This document shows, piece after piece, positions 25,277-33,696 of a DNA stretch of 49,253 nt. The stretch covers positions 1 through 49,253 of the forward strand of contig NZ_QSOP01000017.1 of NCBI RefSeq assembly GCF_003436275.1. Direction: 5' to 3'. This DNA is from Collinsella sp. TM09-10AT (GTDB lineage Bacteria > Actinomycetota > Coriobacteriia > Coriobacteriales > Coriobacteriaceae). The notes under the pieces were generated by a model that was not told the origin of the DNA, did no database searches, and worked only from the letters and a program-made list of their open reading frames with translations. The stretch's first letter is position 1; every line of letters starts with the position of its first letter. The translations under genes were made by a program, and so were the position numbers.

Positions 25277-25330
25277 ATCGGCCGCCACACGGGCGGGCGT
25301 AGCCGCAGAGACACGAGATAGGAGCCTCTT

Positions 25331-27928
25331 TTGAAGCTCATCATCGCCGAGAAAAACGACGCCGCGCGTCAGATCGCCGAGCGTCTGTCCACGGGCAAAC
25401 CCAAAAAGGACAAGGTGTACAACACCGCCATCTACCGTTTTGAGTGGAAGGGCGAGGAGTGCGTGACGATCGGCCTTGCCGGTCACATCCTTGCGCCTGA
25501 TTTTTGCGACAGCGTGCTGTTCGATAAAAAGCTGGGCTGGTATTCGGTTACTGAGGACGGCGAGATGCTGCCGGCCGACATGCCCGATGGCCTGGCTCGT
25601 CCGCCCTACGACACCAAGCGCAAGCCGTTCCTTGCCGATGGCATTTCCATCAAGGGCTGGAAGCTCGAGAGCCTGCCCTATCTCACCTGGGCGCCCGTCA
25701 TTAAGCTGCCGGCCGAGAAAGAGCTCATCCGCTCGCTCAAGAACCTTGCCAAGAAGTCCGACAGCGTCATCATCGCCACGGACTTCGATCGCGAGGGTGA
25801 GCTGATCGGTTCGGACGCCCTCAACAAGGTGCGCGAGGTCGCGCCGGACTTGCCGGTCGCCCGCGCCCAGTATTCTTCGTTTACCAAGGCCGAGATCACG
25901 CAGGCCTTCGATAACCTTGTCTCGCTCGACCAGAACCTGGCCGACGCCGGCGAGAGCCGTCAGCACATCGACCTCATTTGGGGTGCGGTGCTGACGCGCT
26001 ACCTGACGCTCGCCAAGTTCGGCGGCTTTGGCAATGTGCGCTCCGCCGGCCGCGTGCAGACACCGACGCTTGCCCTGGTGGTCGAGTGCGAGCGCGAGCG
26101 CATGGCGTTTGTGCCCGAGGACTATTGGCAGATTCGTGGCATGGGCGCCGCGCAGGGTGCTGCCGAGGACGACCGCTTTAAGATCGCGCACAAGACGGCG
26201 CGTTTTACCGATAAAGATGCTGCCGAGACGGCGTACAGCCATGTCGACGGCGTCGCGACGGCAACCGTCGCCGCGGTGACCAAGCGCTCGCGCAAGCAGC
26301 AGCCGCCCACGCCGTTTGCGACCACCTCGCTGCAGGCAGCCGCCGCGGCCGAGGGCATCTCGCCTGCGCGTACCATGCGCATCGCCGAGTCCCTCTACAT
26401 GGCGGGTCTCATCAGCTACCCGCGTGTCGACAACACCGTGTACCCTGCGACGCTCGATCTGGGCGCCGTGGTGAGCGACCTGGCAAAGATCAACCCGGCG
26501 CTGGCGCCCGTGTGCAAAAAGGTGCTCGCCGGCCCCATGAAGCCCACGCGCGGCAAAGTCGAGACCACCGACCACCCGCCCATCTACCCCACGGGCGAGG
26601 GCGATCCGTCCACGCTCGACGGCGGCCGGCGCAAGCTCTACGACCTCATCGCCCGCCGCTTCCTGGCGACGCTTATGGGTCCCGCGACCATCGAGAATAC
26701 CAAGCTCGAGCTCGACGTGAACGGTGAGCCGTTCGTGGCTTCGGGCGATGTGCTCGTGACCCCGGGTTTCCGCGAGGCGTACCCGTACGGACTCAAACGC
26801 GACGAGCAGATGCCGCCGCTGGAGCAGGGCGACACGGTCGACGTGTTCGACATTAAGCTTGAGGCCAAGCAGACCGAGCCGCCCGCGCGCTACAGTCAGG
26901 GCAAGCTCGTGCAGGAGATGGAGAAGCGCGGCCTGGGTACCAAGTCCACGCGCGCGAGCATCATCGAGCGCCTGTACGCCGTGCGCTACCTCAAAAACGA
27001 TCCCGTGGAGCCGAGCCAGCTGGGTATTGCCATTATCGATGCACTGTCGCAGTTTGCCCCGCGCATCACGAGCCCCGATATGACCAGCGAGCTCGACGGC
27101 GACATGACCCGCGTGGAGCGCGGCGAGGACACCGAAGAGCATGTCGTGACGCACTCGCGCGCGCTGCTGGCCGGCGTGCTCGACGAGCTGCTCAAACATA
27201 CGCAGGAACTGGGCGACGCCATCAGCGACGCCGTCACGGCCGATGCGCGCGTGGGTACCTGCCCCAAGTGCGGCAAGGACCTGGTTATGAAGACGAGCGC
27301 CAAGACCCGCGGCAGCTTCATTGGCTGCATGGGCTGGCCCGACTGCGATGTGACCTATCCGGTGCCGAGTGGCGTCAAAGTAAGCCCGCTCGAGGGCGAG
27401 GCGGCCGTGTGCCCCGAGTGCGGTGCGCCGCGCATTAAGTGCCAGCCGTTCCGCCAGAAGGCCTTCGAGATTTGCGTGAACCCCACGTGCCCCACCAACT
27501 ACGAGCCCGACCTTAAGGTGGGCGAGTGCAAGGTGTGCGCCGAGGCAGGACGCCATGGCGACCTGATCGCGCACAAGAGCGAAAAGAGCGGCAAGCGCTT
27601 TATCCGTTGCACCAACTACGATGACTGCGGCGTGAGCTATCCGCTTCCGGCGCGCGGCAAGCTCGAGGCGACGGGCGAGACCTGCCCCGAGTGCGGCGCC
27701 CCCATCGTTGTGGTCAACACGGCGCGCGGTCCGTGGCGCATCTGCGTGAACATGGACTGCCCGACCAAGGAGAAGAAGCCCGCCCGCGGCCGCAAGACCA
27801 CAACCAAGGCGAGCACGGCGAAGAAGACCACGGCAGCCAAGAAGACGACGGCGGCAAAGAAGGCCACGGCGGCCAAGAAGACGACCGCCAAAAAGACGAC
27901 GACCAAGAAGGCGGCCGCCGACAAGTAG
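25331..27928 (+). CDS. Type IA DNA topoisomerase (archaeal-like topoisomerase I)
   Basis: 865 aa. It relaxes negatively supercoiled DNA through a transient 5'-phosphotyrosine link. Toprim domain at the start (KLIIAEKNDAARQIAERL, acidic IIATDFDREGELIG near 149), then the catalytic region with Tyr near 363 in LISYPRVDNTVYP, and RSAGRVQTPTLALVV. The style is closer to archaeal TopA than to E. coli TopA. Three Cys4-type zinc modules follow (CPKCGK...CDV; CPECGA...C; CPECGA...C), then a tail of about 50 residues made almost wholly of Lys, Thr and Ala, probably for DNA binding. Start is TTG with AGGAGC upstream. It is likely the main relaxing enzyme. Confidence 0.93.
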   Translation: MKLIIAEKNDAARQIAERLSTGKPKKDKVYNTAIYRFEWKGEECVTIGLAGHILAPDFCDSVLFDKKLGWYSVTEDGEMLPADMPDGLARPPYDTKRKPFLADGISIKGWKLESLPYLTWAPVIKLPAEKELIRSLKNLAKKSDSVIIATDFDREGELIGSDALNKVREVAPDLPVARAQYSSFTKAEITQAFDNLVSLDQNLADAGESRQHIDLIWGAVLTRYLTLAKFGGFGNVRSAGRVQTPTLALVVECERERMAFVPEDYWQIRGMGAAQGAAEDDRFKIAHKTARFTDKDAAETAYSHVDGVATATVAAVTKRSRKQQPPTPFATTSLQAAAAAEGISPARTMRIAESLYMAGLISYPRVDNTVYPATLDLGAVVSDLAKINPALAPVCKKVLAGPMKPTRGKVETTDHPPIYPTGEGDPSTLDGGRRKLYDLIARRFLATLMGPATIENTKLELDVNGEPFVASGDVLVTPGFREAYPYGLKRDEQMPPLEQGDTVDVFDIKLEAKQTEPPARYSQGKLVQEMEKRGLGTKSTRASIIERLYAVRYLKNDPVEPSQLGIAIIDALSQFAPRITSPDMTSELDGDMTRVERGEDTEEHVVTHSRALLAGVLDELLKHTQELGDAISDAVTADARVGTCPKCGKDLVMKTSAKTRGSFIGCMGWPDCDVTYPVPSGVKVSPLEGEAAVCPECGAPRIKCQPFRQKAFEICVNPTCPTNYEPDLKVGECKVCAEAGRHGDLIAHKSEKSGKRFIRCTNYDDCGVSYPLPARGKLEATGETCPECGAPIVVVNTARGPWRICVNMDCPTKEKKPARGRKTTTKASTAKKTTAAKKTTAAKKATAAKKTTAKKTTTKKAAADK

Positions 27929-27955
27929 CGGCGCAGCCGAAACATTGCCCAAAAC

Positions 27956-27993
27956 AAAAACGAGCGAGGACCTCAAGATCCTCGCTCGTTTTC
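27956..27993. terminator. Bidirectional intrinsic terminator
   Basis: AACGAGCGAGGA / TCCTCGCTCGTT around CCTCAAGA. The plus strand ends in TTTT; the minus strand ends in TTTTTGTTTT. It lies between the convergent topoisomerase and zinc-ribbon protein genes. Confidence 0.85.
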
Positions 27994-27998
27994 TAGGC

Positions 27999-28027
27999 AG
28001 TCATTGGGGACGTTCTTTAATGACTAG
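27999..28027. repeat. REP-like hairpin repeat (AGTCATT...AATGACT)
   Basis: Same arms as the copies at 2529 and 20530, with one changed base (TTCTTTAA for TTCTTAAA). It lies just past a bidirectional terminator and 23 bp before the stop of the minus-strand gene. Confidence 0.85.
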
Positions 28028-28050
28028 TCGTTTGAGAACGTCGCATGCGA

Positions 28051-29034
28051 CTAGTTCACTTCGACGGGTTTGGCGCCGGGATAGCGCTCCTCAAAGTCTA
28101 GGCGGTACTTATTGTCATTGGTGCCCGCCACGTTGTCGCGCGACAGCGGCGCCACGATCTCATTCTTGTGGTCCGCAGGCTTGGCGTATTTCAGGCTGAT
28201 CTCCCAGGCATCGCAGATCGCGTCGATACGGTGATCCAAGTCGTCATACAGGGCAATGATGTCTTTCCAGGAGCTGTAGTTCTTGGAGCTCGCAGGGACG
28301 TCCAGGTCCTCGACGATATCGTAATACTGCTCGATGGTGTCCTCCGTGCGCTCGGCGACGTCGGCGAGATTTTGGCGGGTGGTGCGATCTTCTTCCAGAT
28401 AGCTGCCATTGAAGGCCTGCGCGCAGGCACAGACCTGGCTATCGAGATCTTCGAGCAGATCGTAGTATTCGCCTAGGCGACGGTAGAGGTTTTGCTCGGA
28501 GAGGGTCGCTGCGCCGCCATCCTCGTCGTCATCATCGTCATCGTCGTAAAGGCTATTGGGGTCGCCGAGGGGCTTAAGGTCATCGGCGTCAACATCGTGG
28601 TGCGGCTTGGTAATCTCGGCAGTCGTTTGCGTGGCAGCGTTGTCGAAAGGCTTGATCACAAAGAAAACGACCAGGGCGATGATGATTGCCACCAGCACAA
28701 CGACAATGGCGATAAGCGGCTTGGTGCCGCTCTTTTTGGGGGCGGCTGCCTGTGGCGAAGTGGGCGCGTATGCAGATGCCGGTTGCTGTTGGGTTGAGGT
28801 ACCCGTGACGGACATACGCCGTGTCGTTTCGACCTCTGCGGGGGCAGCAGCGGGGTCGGGGCGATAGGCGAGGGGGTCGTCCGGCTTAGCCTGCGGCGTA
28901 TCGAGGGAGACGGTCTGCTCAAACGCGGGCTGTCTATTGCCCGCGGCTATCTGTTCAACGGGTGTACCGCACGAGGTGCAGAACTTGGCATCATCTGCAA
29001 GAAGTTTGCCGCACGAGGCGCAATACCGAGACAT
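28051..29034 (-). CDS. Zinc-ribbon membrane protein of unknown function
   Basis: 327 aa. The N-terminus is a zinc ribbon (YCASCGKLLADDAKFCTSCG, two CxxC pairs near residues 4-25). A Pro/Ala/Gln-rich linker of about 75 residues leads to one membrane helix (LIAIVVVLVAIIIALVVFFVI near 105-125). An acidic spacer with nine consecutive or near-consecutive Asp residues and a C-terminal helical domain with DNA/protein-binding-neutral character follow. The architecture is that of zinc-ribbon domain-containing proteins common in Gram-positives; function unknown. ATG at 29034 is chosen because AAGGAG lies six bases upstream. It is a single minus-strand gene, convergent with the topoisomerase and divergent from tmk. 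Confidence 0.85.
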   Translation of the reverse strand: MSRYCASCGKLLADDAKFCTSCGTPVEQIAAGNRQPAFEQTVSLDTPQAKPDDPLAYRPDPAAAPAEVETTRRMSVTGTSTQQQPASAYAPTSPQAAAPKKSGTKPLIAIVVVLVAIIIALVVFFVIKPFDNAATQTTAEITKPHHDVDADDLKPLGDPNSLYDDDDDDDEDGGAATLSEQNLYRRLGEYYDLLEDLDSQVCACAQAFNGSYLEEDRTTRQNLADVAERTEDTIEQYYDIVEDLDVPASSKNYSSWKDIIALYDDLDHRIDAICDAWEISLKYAKPADHKNEIVAPLSRDNVAGTNDNKYRLDFEERYPGAKPVEVN

Positions 29035-29102
29035 TGCCACTCCTTTCGCCACATTTCAATGCAATACGACGATTATACCCAGCATCCAAAATTCCCCATC
29101 AT

Positions 29103-29171
29103 AAGTTGCGGTGAAATAGGGACTGTTTGGCGGTCTCAGAGCTTCAATCAGTCCCTATTTCACCGCAACTT
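29103..29171. repeat. Perfect 23-bp inverted repeat
   Basis: Left arm 29103-29125 begins AAGTTGCGGTGAAATAGGGA; right arm 29149-29171 is its exact reverse complement over all 23 bases, with a 23-base loop. It lies between the divergent zinc-ribbon and tmk genes. It contains GGGACTG / CAGTCCC like the palindrome at 10289. A decayed relative of the 29-bp repeat (CCATTGGGGACG) follows at about 29190. Confidence 0.85.
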
Positions 29172-29273
29172 TGGAAAGGCGCCTTTAGCCATTGGGGACG
29201 CGCCGAGCACTGGGGTATCATGGCTTGGTTGATATATCTGCATTTACGCGCCTTGTAGGAAGGGGCTGCGCCC

Positions 29274-29957
29274 ATGGCTTTTGAGCCCGCTCAACATAGC
29301 TTTATCACGCTCGAGGGCGTCGATGGCGCTGGTAAATCTACGCAGGCGCGCCTGCTTGCCCGTGCGCTCGAGCTCGCTGGCCACCAGGTTGTGAGCCTGC
29401 GCGAACCGGGTGGTACTGCCATCAGCGAAAAGATCCGTGCTCTGCTGCTCGACCCCGCCAATACAGCGATGGGCGACACCTGCGAGTTGCTGCTCTACGA
29501 GGCGGCGCGCGCCCAGTTGGTGCACGAGGTCATAGCCCCCGCCCTTGCGGCCGGCAAGGTGGTCCTGTGCGATCGCTTCTACGATTCCACGACCTGCTAC
29601 CAGGCGTTTGCCGATGGCCTCGATCGCCAGATAGTGCGCGACGCCAACAACCTGGCCGTCGCGGGTACGCACCCGGCGCTCACACTCGTCTATCACATCA
29701 CGCCCGAGCAGGCGGCGCTGCGCATGGCAGCCCGTGGTGCGGCAGATCGCATGGAGGCAAAAGGCATGGCATTCCAGGAGCGTGTCTACCAGGGCTTTTG
29801 CGCAATTGCTGCCGAGGAGCCAGACCGCGTAAAGCTCATCGACGCCACTACGACCGTCGAGGAAGTCTTCGAGAAGACGGTCGAGCAGGTTCGCGCGTAC
29901 GGTCTCGACATTCCGCAGGAAGCCGTCGCCGCCGCGCTTGCCAAGGAGGCCGAGTAA
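29274..29957 (+). CDS. tmk: Thymidylate kinase
   Basis: 227 aa. It phosphorylates dTMP to dTDP with ATP. P-loop GVDGAGKSTQA near 16-26, the dTMP-binding Arg in LREPGGT near 43-49, the DR(F/Y) motif CDRFYDSTTCYQ near 96-107, and a LID region around RMAARGAADRMEAKG. Start has AAGGGGC upstream. holB begins two bases after the stop codon and ricT overlaps the end of holB, giving the tmk-holB-ricT order known from many Gram-positives. Confidence 0.96.
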   Translation: MAFEPAQHSFITLEGVDGAGKSTQARLLARALELAGHQVVSLREPGGTAISEKIRALLLDPANTAMGDTCELLLYEAARAQLVHEVIAPALAAGKVVLCDRFYDSTTCYQAFADGLDRQIVRDANNLAVAGTHPALTLVYHITPEQAALRMAARGAADRMEAKGMAFQERVYQGFCAIAAEEPDRVKLIDATTTVEEVFEKTVEQVRAYGLDIPQEAVAAALAKEAE

Positions 29958-29958
29958 C

Positions 29959-31086
29959 ATGGCCCCCGCTCAGGCAAGCCTGCTGGCCAAGCTCGACACC
30001 CAAGAGCGCGTGCGCGACTTTTTGACCAATGCCGTCGCTAGCGGTCGCGCATCGCACGCCTACCTGTTTTTGGGCGCGCCCGGCGCGGGCAAGCTCGACG
30101 CCGCGTGGGCGCTCGCCCAAGCCTTCCTGTGCGAGCAGGATGGCTGCGGCTCATGCGATAGCTGCGTGCGCGTCGCCCGCCATACGCACCCCGACGTGCA
30201 CTATTACACGCCCGAGAGCGCCACGGGTTACCTCATTGCCCAGACCCGCGAGCTGCTCGATGACGTGCCACTGGCGCCCATCCGTGCCAAGGCCAAGGTC
30301 TACATCATCGACCGTGCCGAGCAACTGCGTGCCAACACCGCCAACGCACTGCTCAAAACGCTCGAGGAGCCGCCCGAGGGCGTTATGTTTATCTTGCTGG
30401 GAACCTCGGCCGACGTGATGCTGCCCACTATCGTGAGTCGTTGCCAGTGCGTGCCGTTTCGGCTGGTATCGCCCGCCGTCGCCGCGCAGGCCGTGAGCCG
30501 CGCCACCGGTCAGGACCCTGCGCGTTGCCGCATGGCGGTCGCCGTGGCGGGAAGCCCCACACGCGGCATCGAGTTTCTTAAGAGCGCCGAGCGCCAGGAC
30601 GCCCGCCGTCAGATGGTCCGTGCCATCGACTCGCTCATTGCCGCCGACGAGGCCGACGTGCTCAGCCGCGCCAAGTCACTCATCGTCGCCGTCAAGGCGC
30701 CGCTCGCCGAGGTCAAGTCCACGCAGGAAAAGGTGCTCGAGCAAAATGCCGACTACCTGTCGCGTGGAGCATTGAAGCAGCTTGAGGACCGCAACAAGCG
30801 CGAACTCAACGCGCGCGAGCGTTCGGGTATCATGGAAGCGCTGGCGAGCGCGCGGACGCTCATGCGCGACGTGCTGCTGACGCTTCAGGATGAGGCGGCC
30901 GACGTCGTGAACGAGGATGTGCGCGACACGATCGGTCGGCTTGCCGCCGCGACCAATGTTGCGGGTGCCACCCAGGTGCTCGAGGCGGTCGCAACCGCCG
31001 AGCGCAACATCGCCAGAAACGTTACTCCCCAGCTGGCCATCGAGGTCATGCTGTTCGATATCAGGAAGGCACTGAAATGCCGTTAG
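29959..31086 (+). CDS. holB: DNA polymerase III delta-prime subunit
   Basis: 375 aa. It is the clamp-loader delta' subunit, an AAA+ type protein: LFLGAPGAGKLDAAWALA (P-loop region near 35-50), a zinc-binding cluster CEQDGCGSCDSC near 58-71, VYIIDRAEQLRANTANALLKTLEEPP in the Walker B region, and the SRC motif in TIVSRCQC. The P-loop has Lys but Leu in place of Ser/Thr afterwards (GKL), so ATP binding is doubtful; delta' is often inactive as an ATPase. Start ATG is two bases after the tmk stop, with AAGGAGG inside tmk. Confidence 0.92.
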   Translation: MAPAQASLLAKLDTQERVRDFLTNAVASGRASHAYLFLGAPGAGKLDAAWALAQAFLCEQDGCGSCDSCVRVARHTHPDVHYYTPESATGYLIAQTRELLDDVPLAPIRAKAKVYIIDRAEQLRANTANALLKTLEEPPEGVMFILLGTSADVMLPTIVSRCQCVPFRLVSPAVAAQAVSRATGQDPARCRMAVAVAGSPTRGIEFLKSAERQDARRQMVRAIDSLIAADEADVLSRAKSLIVAVKAPLAEVKSTQEKVLEQNADYLSRGALKQLEDRNKRELNARERSGIMEALASARTLMRDVLLTLQDEAADVVNEDVRDTIGRLAAATNVAGATQVLEAVATAERNIARNVTPQLAIEVMLFDIRKALKCR

Positions 31087-32777
31087 TCGTACCCGTTAAG
31101 TTTACCTACGCCTCGCGCGACCTGTGGTTCGACCCGCAGGATCTGGATATCCTCGAGGCCGATTATGCTATCTGCTCCACCGAGCGCGGAACCGAGATCG
31201 GCTTGGTCACGGCCGATCCCTTCGAGGTGCCGCAGGACGAGATCGGCCAGCCGCTCAAGCCCGTGCTGCGCGTGGCGAGCGACATCGACCTGCAGCTTGC
31301 CGATGATCTGGCCATCCAAGGCGACGAGGCCATGGTCGATTTCCGTCGCCTGGTCAAGGAGCTCGACCTCGAGATGAAGCCGGTCGGCGTCGAGTACCTG
31401 TTTGGCGGCGAGAAGGCCGTGTTCTACTTTGCGGCCGAGGAGCGCGTCGATTTTCGTCAGCTCGTCAAGGATCTGTCCTCGACGCTGCACATTCGCGTCG
31501 ACATGCGCCAGATCGGCGTGCGCGACGAGACTCGCCTGGTGGGCGGCTATGCCCAGTGCGGCCAGGAGCTCTGCTGCACGCGCTTTGGCGGACAGTTTGA
31601 GCCCGTCTCGATCCGCATGGCAAAAGAGCAGGACCTGCCGCTCAATTCCTCCAAGATCAGCGGCGTTTGCGGCCGCCTGATGTGCTGCCTGCGCTATGAG
31701 TTCGAAGCGTACAAGGACTTTAAGAGCCGTGCGCCCAAAAAGAAGACGCTCATCGATACGCCGCTCGGCAAGGCGCGTATTCAGGAATATGACACGCCGC
31801 GTGAGCAGCTGGTGCTGCGCCTGGAGAACGGCAAGGTCTTTAAGGTCAACCTGGCCGATATGACCTGCTCGGAGGGCTGCAAAAAGAAGGCCGCCGAGCA
31901 GGGCTGCAACTGCCGCCCCGACTGCGTGACGCGCGACGTGCTCGAGCGCATCGAGTCGCCCGAGATGCGCCTGGCGCTCATGGAGCTCGACCGCGAGAAC
32001 GGCGTCGACGTGGGCGATGGCCTGTCGAGCGCCGACCGTCTTGCTGGCACGTCGATGCCCAAGCGCCGTCGTCGCGATGCTGAATCCGATGCTCGCGCCG
32101 GTCAGGGGCAGGGCGAGGGCCGTGGCCGCGGAAAGGGCCGTGGCAATGCCGCAACGCCCGAGGCCGAGGAGGCCGCTGGTGGCCGTCGTCGTCGCAAGCG
32201 CGCGGGCTCGGGTGATGCTACCGAGGCTGCGGCCGCGGGCAAGAACGTTTCCCGCGAGCGCGAGGCTCAACAGCCCCAGCAGCAAAACCGCGGCGGTGGC
32301 ATGAACCCCACGCGCCGTCGCCGCCGTCACCTGTCGAGCGAGGAGCGCGAGGATGCCTTCCGCGCTGCAGCTGCTCGCGAGGCTGGTGCCGCTTCCAAGG
32401 GTCCCTCGGCCTCCGATGCGCCTGCCGACAAGGGCGGCAAGTCACGTGGCGAGGAGGAGCGCGCCCCGCGTCCGCGCCGTCGCCATTCCTCGGGCGCGCA
32501 GCAGAAGCCCTCAGTGCCCTCCGTGGCCGATCAGGTCTCGGATGGCGAGGTCAAGGTCACGCGCCGGCGTCCCGGAGATGGCGGGGGAGCGGCTGCCAAG
32601 GCTTCGCGTGGCGCGGCTCGCGACGACCGCGAGCCGCGCGAGGATCGCGGTGGCGAGGGCTCGGCCGACCAGGGTCAAAAGCGCCGTCGTCGTCGCCGTT
32701 CCCGCAAGCCGCGCCAGGATGGTGGCGAGGGCTCGACCCCGTCTTCGGCCGCACCACAACCGCCCGCCGGCGAATAA
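31077..32777 (+). CDS. ricT: PSP1-domain protein RicT/YaaT with basic C-terminal extension
   Basis: 566 aa. Residues 1 to about 285 are the PSP1/RicT domain with conserved cysteines: AQCGQELCCTRFGG, ISGVCGRLMCCLRYEFEAYKDF and CSEGCKKKAAEQGCNC. In Bacillus, RicT with RicA and RicF affects RNase Y processing and binds iron-sulfur clusters; RicA and RicF are not seen here. Residues about 320-566 are a low-complexity extension rich in Arg, Gly, Glu and Gln with runs such as RRRRR and GRGKGRG, much longer than in Bacillus (about 275 aa), suggesting RNA or ribosome contact. It overlaps holB by 10 bases, so it is translationally linked. Confidence 0.9.
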   Translation: MPLVVPVKFTYASRDLWFDPQDLDILEADYAICSTERGTEIGLVTADPFEVPQDEIGQPLKPVLRVASDIDLQLADDLAIQGDEAMVDFRRLVKELDLEMKPVGVEYLFGGEKAVFYFAAEERVDFRQLVKDLSSTLHIRVDMRQIGVRDETRLVGGYAQCGQELCCTRFGGQFEPVSIRMAKEQDLPLNSSKISGVCGRLMCCLRYEFEAYKDFKSRAPKKKTLIDTPLGKARIQEYDTPREQLVLRLENGKVFKVNLADMTCSEGCKKKAAEQGCNCRPDCVTRDVLERIESPEMRLALMELDRENGVDVGDGLSSADRLAGTSMPKRRRRDAESDARAGQGQGEGRGRGKGRGNAATPEAEEAAGGRRRRKRAGSGDATEAAAAGKNVSREREAQQPQQQNRGGGMNPTRRRRRHLSSEEREDAFRAAAAREAGAASKGPSASDAPADKGGKSRGEEERAPRPRRRHSSGAQQKPSVPSVADQVSDGEVKVTRRRPGDGGGAAAKASRGAARDDREPREDRGGEGSADQGQKRRRRRRSRKPRQDGGEGSTPSSAAPQPPAGE

Positions 32778-32840
32778 CGCCCGCGAGCGGATTTAACCCG
32801 CCTTACCCCAATCGCGTCGGGGTACCATAGCGCTGAATCA

Positions 32841-32876
32841 ACAACCCTCCCTGCGACCGAATGTAGGGAGGGTTGT
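32841..32876 (+). promoter_or_regulatory. Stem-loop that hides the comF ribosome-binding site
   Basis: ACAACCCTCCCT (32841-32852) and AGGGAGGGTTGT (32865-32876) are perfect 12-bp arms around a 12-base loop. The right arm holds the AGGGAGGG Shine-Dalgarno sequence for the TTG start at 32880. No U-run follows. If folded in RNA, it would block translation, so it could be a thermometer-like or ligand-responsive control, or an unusual terminator for ricT. Confidence 0.6.
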
Positions 32877-32879
32877 GTC

Positions 32880-33686
32880 TTGAAGAGCCATCTGAACAAA
32901 TTGAGCCGTCTGCAGGGTGCCGGCGCCCTACCGTTTGCGGACGAATTGCTGCCGTTTGCCGAGCGGGCGGCACGCGAGGCACTCGAGGCATTGTCGCCAA
33001 CACGATGTGCCGGCTGCGAGCGCGCCGGTGCGCTTATTTGCCAAGACTGCCTGGCCGCGCTCACGCTCATCGACCCACGTCATAGCTGCACCCGATGCGG
33101 CGCCCCGTTTGGGGATTTGCTGTGCACTGAGTGTTCGGTCGAGGGCACGTCCTCGGCAATGGCGGAGGCGCTCGACCGCTGCCTGGCGTGCTCCGTCTAT
33201 GCGCATCCGCTGCCGCGCATCATTAAAGCGTACAAGGACGCGGGCGAGCGACGCCTGGCGCCGTATCTGGCGGAGCTGCTCTACGACACCGCCCTGCATG
33301 CCCAGGTCGTAGCGCCCGATCGCTTAGGAGGTGTGCTGTCCGGTGCGGATGCGGTGGTGTTTGTGCCTGCGACGGCGGCAGCGTTTCGGCGGCGTGGCTT
33401 TGATCATATGGAGGCCATTGCGCGCCCATTTTGCGAGCTGTCGGGCGTTCCCCTGCTCGATGCCCTCGTCAAGTACGGGCATGGCGACCAGCGCGAACTC
33501 GGTCGTGAGGAGCGTCGCGAGCGTGCCCAAGGCATGTACGAGACGGTTGAGGACGTGCGCGGCCGCCGTCTACTGCTTATCGATGACGTTATCACCACGG
33601 GCGCGACCATGGCAGCGGCCTCGGCGGAGCTCAAGCGTGCCGGCGCTGCGGCAGTCGATGGCCTTGCTATCGCACGTGTTTGGTAG
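32880..33686 (+). CDS. comF: ComF-family phosphoribosyltransferase-like protein
   Basis: 268 aa. N-terminal zinc-finger-like region with several CxxC pairs (CAGCERAGALICQDCL, CTRCGAPFGDLLCTEC), then a phosphoribosyltransferase fold ending in the PRPP-binding motif LLLIDDVITTGATMAAA near 235-250. ComFC homologues take part in DNA uptake and processing. YKDAGERRLAPYLAELL corresponds to the conserved YKYxGxxxL motif. Start is TTG at 32880 with GGGAGG eight bases upstream, in a hairpin. It ends 10 bp before the nuclease-like gene, so the two may be co-transcribed. comFC genes often lie close to hpf/raiA, as here. Confidence 0.93.
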   Translation: MKSHLNKLSRLQGAGALPFADELLPFAERAAREALEALSPTRCAGCERAGALICQDCLAALTLIDPRHSCTRCGAPFGDLLCTECSVEGTSSAMAEALDRCLACSVYAHPLPRIIKAYKDAGERRLAPYLAELLYDTALHAQVVAPDRLGGVLSGADAVVFVPATAAAFRRRGFDHMEAIARPFCELSGVPLLDALVKYGHGDQRELGREERRERAQGMYETVEDVRGRRLLLIDDVITTGATMAAASAELKRAGAAAVDGLAIARVW

Positions 33687-33696
33687 GGGTGGTTTT

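Noticed and set aside
24587..27976. Minus-strand open frame of 1129 codons
   Set aside because: It lies antisense to hypB and the topoisomerase, has no ribosome site or family motifs, and is Leu/Ala/Arg/His-rich as expected from mirror frames of high-GC genes.
33331..33696. In-frame upstream extension of the nuclease-like gene into comF
   Set aside because: It lies out of frame inside comF, whose motifs are intact; a GTG with a ribosome site at 33697 gives a sensible start.
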